Source of the DNA: Acanthaster planci
Lineage: Eukaryota; Echinodermata; Asteroidea; Valvatida; Acanthasteridae
NCBI RefSeq assembly: GCF_001949145.1
Contig: NW_019091374.1
Location: forward strand, 2,079,894 to 2,141,893
Direction of reading: 5' to 3'
Length of the DNA: 62,000 nt
In this document: piece by piece, positions 10,001 to 19,100 of the stretch
Layout of the letters: the number at the start of each line of letters is the position of its first letter
Position numbering within the stretch: the stretch's first letter is position 1
Made by a program: the position numbers and the translations under genes
The notes under the pieces: generated by a model
Seen by the model: the letters and a program-made list of their open reading frames with translations, nothing else
Databases searched by the model: none
Told to the model about the DNA's origin: nothing

Positions 10001-12689
10001 CACTATTCAGTGAATTACTTGTAGTTTGTGGATGAATGGGTGGATCTGTTAATATTTCTGCGGTCAACGTGAGCGAAGGCTGATCTGGTGGTGGAGGTAG
10101 TGTTGTGGCGAATTCACTAATTGAATCGATGGGAAAATCAGTTGCAAGTGGTTGCATGGACGAAGATACGTTGCGATGAGTTGTTGAAGCAGCTGATGGA
10201 TCAGGATCAGACGTTGTTGATAAAGTCGCGGTGGAGCCATTGAACATATGCAAAGTTGCCTCTGGTGTCTGAAAGGTTGCTAAGGCGACGGCAGGGTTAA
10301 TCAAAAGAGCTGAAACAGTCATGTTCAATACAACTCAACTCATACAACAGTTATTCTGTTTTGACAATGGCTGGGAAAGTTGGCATTCACATCAAAACTG
10401 AGAAGTCTGCTAAAACAGTTTGTGACCAAAAATAGTTTGCTTCTCCAAATAGTGTCTGGTATGCACATCAGAATGTGTCGTCTTACAATAAACATTTTTG
10501 AATGTTCTACAATGTGCTGTTTTACATCAAGTCACCTAATATACTGCAAAATATAACCACAACCGTGACACATGCATACGCTTAGAGCTAGGCAGCATTT
10601 GTTTGTTGATGCTGTGTGAAATAAAGTATTTGGTGGGCTAACTGTTTTATCTTCGGCTTCCACGCTTGAACCTAATTTGCCTGCGTAAACATGCGACTAA
10701 TAAATTACAAACTGTAAATTGATGCTGCCTATATGCGATCAGTATGTGTGCGGCCAAATGCTGACCACCGCTAGCAGTTCGTGGAACGTATATTTTGCCA
10801 TCGACTATAGAGTGCAAAAGTGTTGACATAACACCACGCTGAGCAATACATGTGTTCTGTACCGTAATACTTACAGGTGCCTGCGAAGCTCGATACCAGG
10901 AAGATGGCTAGCCCAGAGATCAGTAGAATGGCACTGACAGTCAAAATGAAAAGCGCCAAGCAGACGAACAATTTCCTCCTCGTGTGAGGTTCGTCTTTTG
11001 GTGGGGCGCCATCCCTATCTCCAGCCAGGACTTCCAACCGTGTTTCTTTCTTTCTGTGGGGGTGACCTTCACGGATATCGTTCACATCCATGCCATCGTT
11101 ATACACACCCTCGTATATTTGGTCAGCAAGTCAAGTTTTCATTCAGTATCCGTAAAGAAAGAAAGAAATTACAACGTCCAGGCAAGATTTAGTATTATTT
11201 GCCAGGGGCGTAAATCCCAGGGGTTGGGGCTTATCCCCCCCGGCCACACTTTTTTGACAGGGGGTAGCTGTTGGGCCGCCTCGCTTTTTCCTGGGGAGAT
11301 TTTCGGGAGGATTTCGAGGTAATTTTCCATTTTCCCAACGATCAACAGCATCAAATTGTAATGCAAGGGGGAGTCGGAAGCTTGAAAAACACCTTTTTAA
11401 TAGAAGATCATGGGGTTAGTATGTACGTAAGGCATACATGTGTAACATGAATAGCGCCCCCAATGTGATTCTTTATTTAGGTCATCCCCATTTTTCCAAG
11501 CCCCAGGAACAGATTTACGCCATTGTCATTTGCCCAGATAATTGAAACTCAAATAACACAACAAATTTATGAGCTGTGATTCTCATTGTCTCAACATCCA
11601 GCATGGTGTCCCACAAGGCTCATTCTGGGGGCAAGTTCTTTTCGTACATTTGATTTGATTTGATTTAATCTAATTTGATTTATTTCCAACAGTGTCTTTA
11701 GTATCGGAATTCAAATTGCTATGTTTATGTACAATCATATTACTCAATGTTCCAGATTTTATTCAAATGTAACTCACAAAAGGCTTATTGCACATTAAAA
11801 TCTTAAGTACAAACACGCTTTTTCAAGATGAATTTTTTTTTTTTTTTTTTTTTTTTGCGTTGGGGGGATGTTAATTTTTTATAACAGGTTTTGCCCTTAC
11901 CCAACGTATATTAATAANATTAATATACGTTGGGTAAGGGCAAAACCTGTTATATAAAATACAAACACGCTAAAAGACTTTTTTCCCATCACACCATAGA
12001 GGAATAGGAGTTCCACGATAATATATTACGTCATACTTTACTTTGGTTCATGAAAAACATGCGTATACTGTAGTTACAGTTCCTTCCCTTCACCTGGACC
12101 ATCATGGACTCTGTAGGTTCACGGTCCTCGTACGTGAAATCGAAGTCTTCCGTGGGTAGATTTCGCATTGAAGGTTCACAAATGATTTCTCTCCCATTAT
12201 TTTTCACAGCTTCAGTCTTTCCCTTGTTCATGTAGATTCTTAGCCACCAGATAATACTTTTCCTTTGTGCACGCATCAGTTTGTGTTCAGCCCTTACTGT
12301 GTCTTTACTGTCCGTCCTTGCTCGGTATTGTTACCGTCTCAACGAGTTGCTTATTACAAACGCCCCAAGTTCTATCTTTCCTTTGGTAATGTAGGGCCTA
12401 TATCTATTTTGATTTCTTACGTACCTGTTTTCCATAAGGTTTGATACATTTTCCAAAAGAGTGCGGAATAAATGTTATAAATGCAGTATACAACAAAAAA
12501 TGTTGCCAATTTGACTTCACTATCACAGTGTAATATGTGTCTCCCACCATTAGCGCACAAAATGGCGATTAATTGAGTGGCGGTTTAGAATTTACAAAAA
12601 CATCACCTCCAAGCAAAATCAGTTCACTTTGTACTTACCGAATTTCGGGCGCGCGACCGTTCATCTCCTTGTGGGAAGCTGTCGCCCAT
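3901..12689 (-). CDS. Type II transmembrane serine protease with LDLa, CUB and Frizzled domains (whole gene, 12 exons)
   Basis: Predicted 827-residue single-pass membrane protease with trypsin-like specificity at the cell surface. Coding exons joined by phase: 12639-12689, 10875-11109, 9968-10309, 9671-9796, 8791-9147, 8543-8641, 7380-7499, 6580-6930, 5988-6186, 5031-5293, 4442-4584, 3901-4098 (2,484 nt, an exact multiple of three). Domains: cytoplasmic 1-63, TM about 64-90, Ser/Thr-rich stalk 96-209, LDLa 210-251, CUB 252-370, LDLa 371-403, LDLa 404-443, Frizzled CRD 444-560 with ten Cys, activation site R|IVGG at 583/584, protease 584-827. Catalytic triad His625, Asp669, Ser765; Asp759 at the base of the S1 pocket predicts cleavage after Arg/Lys. 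A Cys in the linker (TCGTRP) probably tethers the pro-region to the activated chain. LDLa and Frizzled recall corin; stalk/CUB/LDLa/Frizzled recalls MFRP. Orthology to either is not established. Exon 1 and the 5293 acceptor are the least certain parts. Confidence 0.85.
4442..4584 (-). CDS. Protease exon 11: S1-pocket segment
   Basis: Encodes AVSYDLQEARLPLVPQDIC through NQLCAGVTEGGIDTCQ. The first codon is split (phase 1) with the previous exon, and the exon ends in phase 0 at donor CAG|GTAGGA. LCAG and the Asp in GGIDTCQ are family hallmarks; the Asp marks trypsin-like specificity. Confidence 0.92.
5031..5293 (-). CDS. Protease exon 10: catalytic Asp
   Basis: Encodes GSVHHIVLGSTNFHG, FPHPFYDPVNLDNDIALVKL (catalytic Asp in DNDIAL) and CYIAGWGHTSAGG, ending in phase 1 at donor GGAG|GTATTG. 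The acceptor must enter in phase 2. CGTAACAG|A at 5293 fits and gives a protease domain of 244 residues, the usual size. A second in-frame phase-2 AG at 5359 would add 22 residues after the AHC motif, but it has a poor pyrimidine tract. Confidence 0.85.
5690..5921. mobile_element. Foldback element with TCGTTTAAACGA array, intronic
   Basis: The left edge ACTACGGAAGCGTATTGCCG (5690 on) and the right edge GCAGCAATACGCTTTCGTAT (5901-5920) are inverted repeats. Between them lies an array of TCGTTTAAACGA palindromes. It sits in the intron between the exons carrying the catalytic His and Asp, about 65 bp from the exon ending at 5988. No coding capacity. Confidence 0.65.
5733..5900. repeat. About 20-bp array with TCGTTTAAACGA core
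   Basis: Seven or so units of a 12-base palindrome TCGTTTAAACGA (variants TAGTTTGAACGA, TCGTCTAAACGA) separated by AT-rich spacers that often read GTTATC or GATAACTA. The spacing is 20-28 bp. The plan is the same as in the array at 3335-3605, but with a different palindromic centre. Confidence 0.8.
5988..6186 (-). CDS. Protease exon 9: activation site and catalytic His
   Basis: Enters in phase 1 after a strong acceptor (CTTTTCTTTGGCAG) and encodes DLLHTGTCGTRPG, then SR|IVGGVDTNIE, ending AVTAAHCL at donor CTT|GTAAGT in phase 2. R|IVGG is the zymogen cleavage site and TAAHC carries the catalytic His. The Cys of TCGTRP is the usual partner for a disulfide to the protease domain. Confidence 0.92.
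6580..6930 (-). CDS. Protease exon 8: Frizzled cysteine-rich domain
   Basis: A complete Frizzled-type CRD on one phase 1-1 exon, starting YCTGISHSACAGVLPYN and TYFPNDH. Ten cysteines are present in the family pattern, including AACMLLFPEC and VCGHFCEEKVLVC. Frizzled CRDs bind lipids or partner proteins. In corin they help substrate recognition, and in MFRP the CRD binds CTRP5. The donor (GAAG|GTTGGC) is weaker than the others in this gene. Confidence 0.92.
7380..7499 (-). CDS. Protease exon 7: third LDL receptor class A repeat
   Basis: Encodes ECDQEEFRCNSGVCVGG and LCNGLAECRDFSDEGTEC, with six Cys and the C-terminal acidic D.SDE-type calcium site. Phase 1-1, with acceptor TTTACTCCCAG and donor GAAC|GTATGT. 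The region is short but has all family landmarks. Confidence 0.9.
7562..8180. mobile_element. TIR element of about 600 bp in protease intron
   Basis: GCGGATCAAAAGGTTCTGCC at 7578-7597 and its inverted counterpart GGCAGAACTTTTTGATCCGC at 8151-8170 differ at one base, with weaker similarity on either side. No transposase frame is recognised between them. It lies between the exons of the second and third LDLa repeats. Confidence 0.6.
8543..8641 (-). CDS. Protease exon 6: second LDL receptor class A repeat
   Basis: Encodes DYIKCDAAPYVYMVEDACDG and FRNCPDDTDEKECG on a 99-bp phase 1-1 exon. Only four Cys are visible and the first disulfide pair looks incomplete, so this is a shortened LDLa. The acidic calcium-binding end CPDDTDEKEC is intact. 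Donor GTGAGT. Confidence 0.88.
8791..9147 (-). CDS. Protease exon 5: CUB domain
   Basis: A 119-residue CUB domain on one phase 1-1 exon, starting CQGRRYNFSLDFNQLV, then ITSPRFPFTYTPYEDCRWFI and VFDVVHFDVPVPD, ending GTGFNFSMRAVNKNG. The PxxPFxY and DCRWFISGP blocks are diagnostic. The second cysteine pair normally found in CUB domains is absent; an extra Cys (GTSCVFD) precedes the central strands. CUB domains mediate extracellular protein contacts. Confidence 0.85.
9671..9796 (-). CDS. Protease exon 4: first LDL receptor class A repeat
   Basis: Encodes PCMHTEFACLSDDLCILAI, then VCDEIQHCDDNSDENNC. Six family Cys plus the calcium-binding CDDNSDE end are present, followed by FNGP. Phase 1-1 with a clean pyrimidine tract (CCCCTTCCAG) and donor GTAACT. 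Confidence 0.93.
9968..10309 (-). CDS. Protease exon 3: Ser/Thr/Pro-rich stalk
   Basis: 114 residues rich in Ser, Thr and Pro (SALLINPAVALATF to SVSPTQRG), with several N-glycosylation motifs (NGST, NVSS) and many potential O-glycosylation sites. It links the membrane helix to the first LDLa. MFRP has a comparable stalk between TM helix and ectodomain. Phase 1-1. Confidence 0.82.
10875..11109 (-). CDS. Protease exon 2: cytoplasmic tail and transmembrane helix
   Basis: Encodes a charged tail (MDVNDIREGHPHRKKE, then KDEPHTRRK) followed by a hydrophobic helix (LFVCLALFILTVSAILLISG and AIFLVSSFAG). Basic residues sit on the N-terminal side, which fits type II topology. The acceptor ATACGAG|GGT is preceded by a branch-point-like TGCTGAC and enters in phase 0. 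If that join is wrong, the ATG at 11091 would be the start, giving 804 residues. Donor GTAAGT in phase 1. Confidence 0.82.
11213..11526. mobile_element. GGCGTAAATC short TIR element, copy 1
   Basis: Starts GGGCGTAAATCCCAGGGG and ends CAGATTTACGCC, so the outer 10 bases are inverted repeats. A related copy lies at 13,338-13,540. No coding capacity. Lies just upstream of the acceptor of protease exon 2 (intronic if exon 1 is right). Confidence 0.6.
11640..11805. repeat. Truncated CAATAAGCC-family copy
   Basis: From about 11,690 to 11,800 the sequence matches the end of the element at 2052-2415 (AACAGTGT, then CCAGATTTTATTCAA and GTAACTCACAAAAGGCTTATTG). It is preceded by TTTGATTTGATTTGATT simple repeat at 11,648-11,680. 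The other end is missing. Confidence 0.55.
11833..11856. repeat. Poly-T run of 24
   Basis: An uninterrupted run of 24 T, read as poly-A on the minus strand. It directly precedes the perfect inverted repeat and may be a retroposon tail or simple slippage. Confidence 0.9.
11881..11953. repeat. Perfect 35-bp inverted repeat around an N
   Basis: ATAACAGGTTTTGCCCTTAC (11881 on) and its exact reverse complement ending at 11953 are separated by only AAN. Perfect arms with an undetermined base at the turn suggest either a strong hairpin that stalls sequencing or a fold-back assembly artefact. Confidence 0.85.
12639..12689 (-). CDS. Protease exon 1 (candidate): initiator Met
   Basis: An ATG at 12689 opens MGDSFPQGDERSRARNS and ends in phase 0 at a consensus donor TTCG|GTAAGT. 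That phase matches the phase-0 acceptor at 11109, and an acidic/basic cytoplasmic start suits the protein. No homology is available for so short an exon, so this rests on splice-site and phase agreement only. Confidence 0.5.
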
Positions 12690-15600
12690 CTTTCCAGACA
12701 ATAATGAACAAACAGGCCAACGTACATCACCCACAAACCACCTGTAGCTTACCGGTGCAAGCAAGTCTTGTCTCCTTATTCTGTACATCATTTGCAACGG
12801 GCGCCGCAACTTCCCGGCTCATTTCGTCGGACATAACAGCTTTGTTTCGAAAACACAAACCAATCCACAATGTCCGTCCATCAGGACTGGAAAACGCAAT
12901 AATAGCCAAGTGCATTATTACGACCCATGTTCTAATTACGTGAGGCCTTTTGTGTGGCCAGATCAGCGAGGTAGCTGCCCTTACATGTTTCAAGATTAAT
13001 TAACAACGGACTTTCTATACGCCCGCGTTCCAAGGATATCCTGCGAAGGTTAACGTTATACCGAGCGCTGGAAATGAAAAGTGGATAGCAATTAGGAACA
13101 GGAATGTAAACGCTATGGAAATGTAGTGCTATTGACAAAGAATGTTATATAAGAAAATATTGGGCAGTGAAAAGGCTTGAATTTTCAACCAAGTTAAAGT
13201 TCTTCCTTCAACCATCAGGCAACGTGGTAATCCTGGTTTGTTTGAGCCTAGAGACTTTTGCCAAGCGTTGTGTATCCGTCAAATCGCTCTCGGGGTGCGG
13301 CGATTTTTTTGTGTCCGTGAAAGTGGAACCCATGAACCAGGGGCGTAAATCCCGGGGGATGGGGCTGTATATCCCCCACTTTTTGTTAGGGGTATGAGCT
13401 ATTGAACCAAATGAGTCCTATGGTTTTCAACCCCACCCCACTAACCTTTCTCAAATTCCATGGCCGGGCACATCATCCCAACCTTTCGCCATGCCAACCC
13501 CCCCCCCCAATTTCCAGCACAACTTTACGCCACTGGCATGAGCGCATCGTCTCCGTAACGCACCCAAAATCGTACACGTGGGAAAGACGCCTTCAGTGTA
13601 ACATAATTATGCGGTCCATCCTCCGCTTTGTAGGGCATGATAGTGGTTTTTCAACAGACATAAAGAACATCCAGAAAAGTAAACAATTGGCATATTTTCT
13701 TTACTTTCTCTGCGGCATATTTAATGACCTTCTAGAAATGCTATATTGCTATACATTGGAAGAATAGAATATTTCATATAAATACTTATATTCAGAATAC
13801 ACAATACCAAGAGTAATGCTTAAGAACCAATAAGCTCCAAAATAGGCTGGCAAATTCTAGAAAATTAATTTACTGTGTGACGCCATAATGTGCACAGCCT
13901 CTCTGATGTTTTCCGTCACTGTATAAATACTAAGCATTATTTTGAATAGACAGCTGAGCGTAAATTTCAAGCGCGGTTCTCAAACGTTTTCATTAAAAAC
14001 GCATTTTATCCGCCAATGACACGCAGTATCATTGACGGCAGCGTCTTTTGCTTGAATACATCGGCATAAGTTTACATGTTGTCAAATTACTTGTTCGTTA
14101 TGGCGTTTACCCTTAGCTTGCCACCCGCTGCGACTTAACATGAGGCTGTGAAGTGGCCAAGGATATGTGCGTAAACGATAACAGCCCCACAGTCATAAAA
14201 TACAGTTATGGAAAATATTTCTTGAAATACGACGTTCAAGGCTCAAATATTCAAGTATGATTCATACGTTTGCCTCTGCACTCTTTCTCAAAACTGAGTC
14301 ATACACGTATTGGGTTTTTGAAGTCGTGTATTTTTGCTGCAATTAAATCGTACTTCCTTTATTCTACTTCGAGCTCTTTCAACGTGAAATTAAATTATTT
14401 AGTTTATATCTTCACCTGACAGGAATTCAAACAAATACTTGACGATTTGTCTACTGAGAGTATTGAAAAATTGCTTTGGAAAATTGCATAGTTTGTTCAG
14501 TGTTATGTACATTGTGCTGGTGGCTTTTGCGACACTTTAGATTTTATATTTTCTTACGTTAACAGAAGCACATAAAAAGCTCTTGATTAAAATATCGCAC
14601 TAATATTTCATGCATTTACAAAACTTTACATATACCGAAATGATATTTAAATTTACAAAATACACCACAAAATATTTTTAGGGCTTAAATGTTTGACAAT
14701 GCAATGATCAAGAACTGAGTGTAGCACGTCCAATGCGTGAAATTCTATGTTATCCGCTGATAAAAGATATCAAGGCAAGTTGAACAGTTTCTTAAATTGC
14801 AAATAGACTGAAGGCTCGTGATACATAAAAGAATCAATGAACGGCAGAACGAACAAAGGAAATTTAGCCAGCGAATCCTGCGGTGGATTCAAAAGCCACA
14901 CAGGGTGGGTTATAAATAATAATATAAGCCATTTCCAAGATCATCACGAATACATGATTAAATAGGGAAGTGTTGACGCCGTTGACAGAAGTCATGATCT
15001 TTGTCTCTACACCATAATGATGACACGACGCGCGAGCGAGCGACTTTCCTGTTTCTCTGTCACAAGGCCAAGTTTGCATTGGGTGAGCAAATGACAGTTA
15101 CTGGGCATTTCAGACATCTAGTAAGGTTTCAGGACAATCTATGAATCTCATTATGTAAATACCAGCTCTTAAGGCCGATTGTATTCGAGCGTAACGCCAG
15201 GAATCATTTGTACACGTGAAATTGAAAATGTTGGTAAAATTCAGTGATGCCTGAATTCGCCTTAACGTTTCATGCTCGTGCTGAGAATGGAAATAAATGA
15301 CGCTGTACACAAAGGAATGTGTCATCACAGACATGTTAACGGTCACAGTACTTGAACATCTACAAAGCTAACTAAAAACTATATAAATTGTTACCTATAC
15401 ATGTATAATTCACATATAAAGGGCTGACTGCAGAATTAAATAAAATGTAAAGAAAACTAGTCTTCAACTACTGAGTTGCATGATGTGTTAGATTAAACTT
15501 CAGGTTTTGCTGCCATTTCATTTCACTGAAAAGCAAAATGTTCACTTCTTTATCTGAATAAGATTGGATGTTAAAATGCTTGGTTTATAAGAAGCACCAA

Positions 15601-16025
15601 CAAAGGTGTTTCTAAGGACTGCCCTTTTGTGACACGTTGCGCATCTTGAAGTTTCAAAACACCACTGCCACAAAACTGATAACGCTGATGATACGAAACA
15701 AGTAGCCTCAGAAATAGGGAACAATATCTCAGCGATGCCCATTCCGTTTGGCATCAAACACTGCCAACAACGACAGCAACCTTTGTTTAAGTTAAAAAAT
15801 CACTTGTATTGCATAGGAAAAGATGGAAGCTCTTAAGAAAGCCATGTTTAATGCACTAAAAATTGGCCCAATTACATTAAACTGTGAACTTTGGGGCTAT
15901 AGGTGTGCAGTGAAATACCTTTTAGAAAGTGCACAGAATTTCAGGATGAAAATCCAATGTTGCCTTTGTTGATGAAACCTTGCAAACTTCGGGCCCTGTT
16001 TTTTAACCAGAAGACGACCTTGTCT
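12690..16025. other. Intergenic region between protease and PDZ/PH gene
   Basis: Expected to hold the protease promoter (minus strand) and the 3' UTR of the PDZ/PH gene. Apart from one GGCGTAAATC element (13,338-13,540) I recognise no gene, RNA or tandem repeat. The open frames (e.g. minus 12,727-12,993 and 15,110-15,346) have no family resemblance. Confidence 0.5.
13338..13540. mobile_element. GGCGTAAATC short TIR element, copy 2
   Basis: Starts GGGCGTAAATCCCGGGGG and closes near AACTTTACGCCACTGGCA. Same family as 11,213-11,526, shorter and with a long C run (about 13,499-13,508). Confidence 0.55.
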
Positions 16026-16119
16026 TCAGATGAGTATTTCGGCACTCTCTTCGTCCGACTCTTCACTGCTGTTGGTCTGAATCCAACGGCCAATGGACAT
16101 GGCAAAAGCAGCAACCCAG
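16026..16119 (-). CDS. PDZPH1-like last coding exon: end of PH2 and stop
   Basis: Enters in phase 2 and begins with the invariant PH-domain Trp: WVAAFAMSIGRWIQTN, then an acidic tail SSEESDEESAEILI and TGA (16026-16028). The final ILI could itself be a hydrophobic C-terminal ligand, although it does not fit a classical PDZ motif well. Confidence 0.85.
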
Positions 16120-19100
16120 CTTCAAATTGAAAAAAAAAAATTCTGCATCATTTCACTAAAAGTAGGATTTTTCTTGTCTAGCCATTGCTTTACACAATCA
16201 ACACTTGATGCATAGAAACCAAGAGCCTCAATAGTTTGAAATCTTTCGGTTGGGGAAGAAAAGTCTGACATTCACACAATTACCCACTGGCGTACCTTTT
16301 GTCAGTTTCGACGATCACTGCACTGGACACATAATTTCTCACGCATAGCCCCACCCCCCCAAACAAATAAACACAACAGGAGCGCTATCCTGTTTAAAAA
16401 GGATCAACTGATGTAGATTTTAACTGCCGATTCAATGTTGGATGTTTTAATCGGAACATCGGCTGATGTCCGATCTGATCTGATGTTTTTACCGACAACC
16501 ACTGAAACGTAACCTTAACAGGATGAAGGCCTACTAACAACGCAGTTTACACATTACCGGTAAATAGGATTAGTTTTGGGCCTTCACAGTCACTGTTGAG
16601 AGAATAAATCGCATGATATCGATGTAACCGATCACACAAACCCACGTGGTGCTTATACATGTACATGCACAATAGACAAAGCACCTTGGGCTGAATCACG
16701 GTAGCCTTTGGTCAAGGCGTGCATGGCACCGCTGCACCATTGCGTTGGTGTCTTCATTGTGCATGCCAACGGCAGAGGTGCTAGTCTTGGTCAAGACGTT
16801 GTTGTGTTATTGATACGCAAGAAGGCGCTCACTAACCACAACTAGCCACTTGCTGGCGTGGCTTGTTGTGGTTCGTGCGTTCCAGCTAATCGTCTTGTAA
16901 AAGCCCTCTCGTGTATCAATAACACAACAACGTCTTGACCAAGACTACAGAGGGGCATGTCAGGTGTTCAGGTAGCCACGTGTGCCTTGAATAAAGGCTA
17001 TCACTTGCGAGCTACCTTTAGACCACTCACCCACCACCTTGTGCGTGGTGCCACACATGGTATAGTTCCCTGGCTGTTTTAATGACTGTCAATGAAAACA
17101 CTATACACGTACATGGACTGCTCCTTGGGGCCGCGTTCGGTATGTTGAGTTGTTGCGGCATAGGTCGCGCAGGTGCAATTTTCAGGGCTACTTTACGTGG
17201 GTTTAACCATGGTGTAACTGTTCATTTATCACACCAAATGAAAAAAATACAGTTGGTATTCATGCTCAAATAAAAATATGAGTTTTTTGTTTGCCAAAAC
17301 AGAGTGCAGAGTTTGTTCCTTTCTTCAATTTAACATCGGCACACGTATTTCAGCAAGGAAGGTCAAATTTTGCTGATCCGATGTTTTGCCAATGTTGCCA
17401 ATCCGGTCATCGGTTGATCCCCAAATGAAATCACCGCCCGACTGATCTGTAACAGTTGAGCTGACAGTTCCCTCACAAGAAGTCAAGAGGCCAGATGTCG
17501 AACATGGCTTACCGTTTTCGGTCGGTTTCGTGATCCGCAAAAAAATAGAAGACTCTGAGGTCATCACTGGGAGGCTTCAAGACCAACCCAAACTTCTTAC
17601 CGCCGATTTCAGTCTCCTGGATACTGTAACCATGGAAATGGGCCACGCCTGTAAACAAAAATGACATGTAGACACTTGATTGGGAGGCTTGATCTCATCC
17701 ACCCAATACTATCCATTGGATGCTGCGTGAGATAAGCAATACCACAATTACCCTTCAAAACATAGAGGGGGGTGTTAGGGGGTCAGAATTCACCCCCCTT
17801 TCCCCACACATTTTCTCCGATATCGCTCCAATGCATTTTCTTCACACACCTAGCCATCAGAATTTTTTTTTTAGTAATGTCTCGTGGCTACTTTGAACCA
17901 ATTTGAGGAAATCGGACATATCACTCTTGTGCAAAGCGCCATGTGCCAAGACAGAATAGTTAAAACTGTATAATTTTTCCACTGGCATGCTCAAAGCACT
18001 TGGGCCAGCACATAATGGGCCATGAATTTCAAAGGACTGTGAGAACCAAACCCATGTTGTACTGGTAGTGAGTATCTTATATCACGAGTATCATGTACGT
18101 CGAGTTTAAGAAACAGGAAACCTTCCCCAGTGACTGACCCAGAGCATGATGGGCATCCATGTCTTTGTAGTAGTACAAGCAGGCATCCTTCAGTACACAA
18201 AACCTTCTCTTCCAGCTCTTCCTGATGGCGCCCAGCTTGTTCAAGAATCCATGGCAGTCTGGGTTGCGGATGGACAGGGCCGGGAGGCCCACATTGTGGG
18301 TGCTGATGTCCAGCCAGATGTCCGATGTGTTCTGGGTTTTGGCCGCTTCAGTTATACTCTTGGCCCACCTGTCCGTGAAGATAAATTAGGGTCAGTACAC
18401 TTGTTCACCAGTTGCTTCACCAGATAAAATCTATTTAGTCAGTGTCTTGAGCAAACTTGATACATAACAGCACATTCAATGTCCCAAAATACCACATACC
18501 AAGAGGGCTGTGTTGGTAAGAGTTGCACAGAGATATACAGATATGAAACAATGCACCTTCTGTCATGCAATTGGATCTCAACTTGACTGAGTCTGTAAAC
18601 CGGTACATTGTACTCAAGTTAGCACATGTACCTGCTTCAGCTCAGTCACTGAGAAAGTGATGTTCAGATCCCACATTAGTCAACTTTATACACGAGTGTT
18701 CAACCAAGTATTTCTCCCTGTTATCTAACAATGCTATCCATTAATGCAGATGTACATGTATAAATGCCTCTGACAGTATTACAGTCTCTGACAGCTCACA
18801 CAACAGTGTGATAGTAGCAGTCCTCCCAGGCGAAGGGATTCATCAACTTTCCTAGTGGTCAACAGCCTGTCAAGAGACCAGTTTTAACAGCTGATAAACA
18901 CCGTCTGGCTTTGCACCACCAAGTGCTGTACGCGCCATGCCTATCTCCAGATAAGGAGATTGTTTGTGACTGCATGTACCAGCAAGAGGAACATACCATT
19001 AACATAGCTAGATGGGTGTTCGAAAAAATTGAAATAAAACTTTTAACAAATCATTGGAAATTTGTGATGTTTAAACTTGTTTTGATATTCTGACTCAAAC

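Noticed and set aside
12031-12276. 81-codon minus-strand frame
   Set aside because: Lies between protease exons 1 and 2, shows no recognisable family and no phase-compatible splice sites that fit the gene. Treated as intronic chance.
12727-12993. 88-codon minus-strand frame with a plausible donor (GTAAGC)
   Set aside because: It could be a 5' untranslated exon of the protease gene, but I see no domain and no supporting acceptor, so I did not call it.
15903-16130. 75-codon plus-strand frame
   Set aside because: It is antisense to the last PDZPH1-like exon, which has clear PH-domain sequence and matching splice phase.
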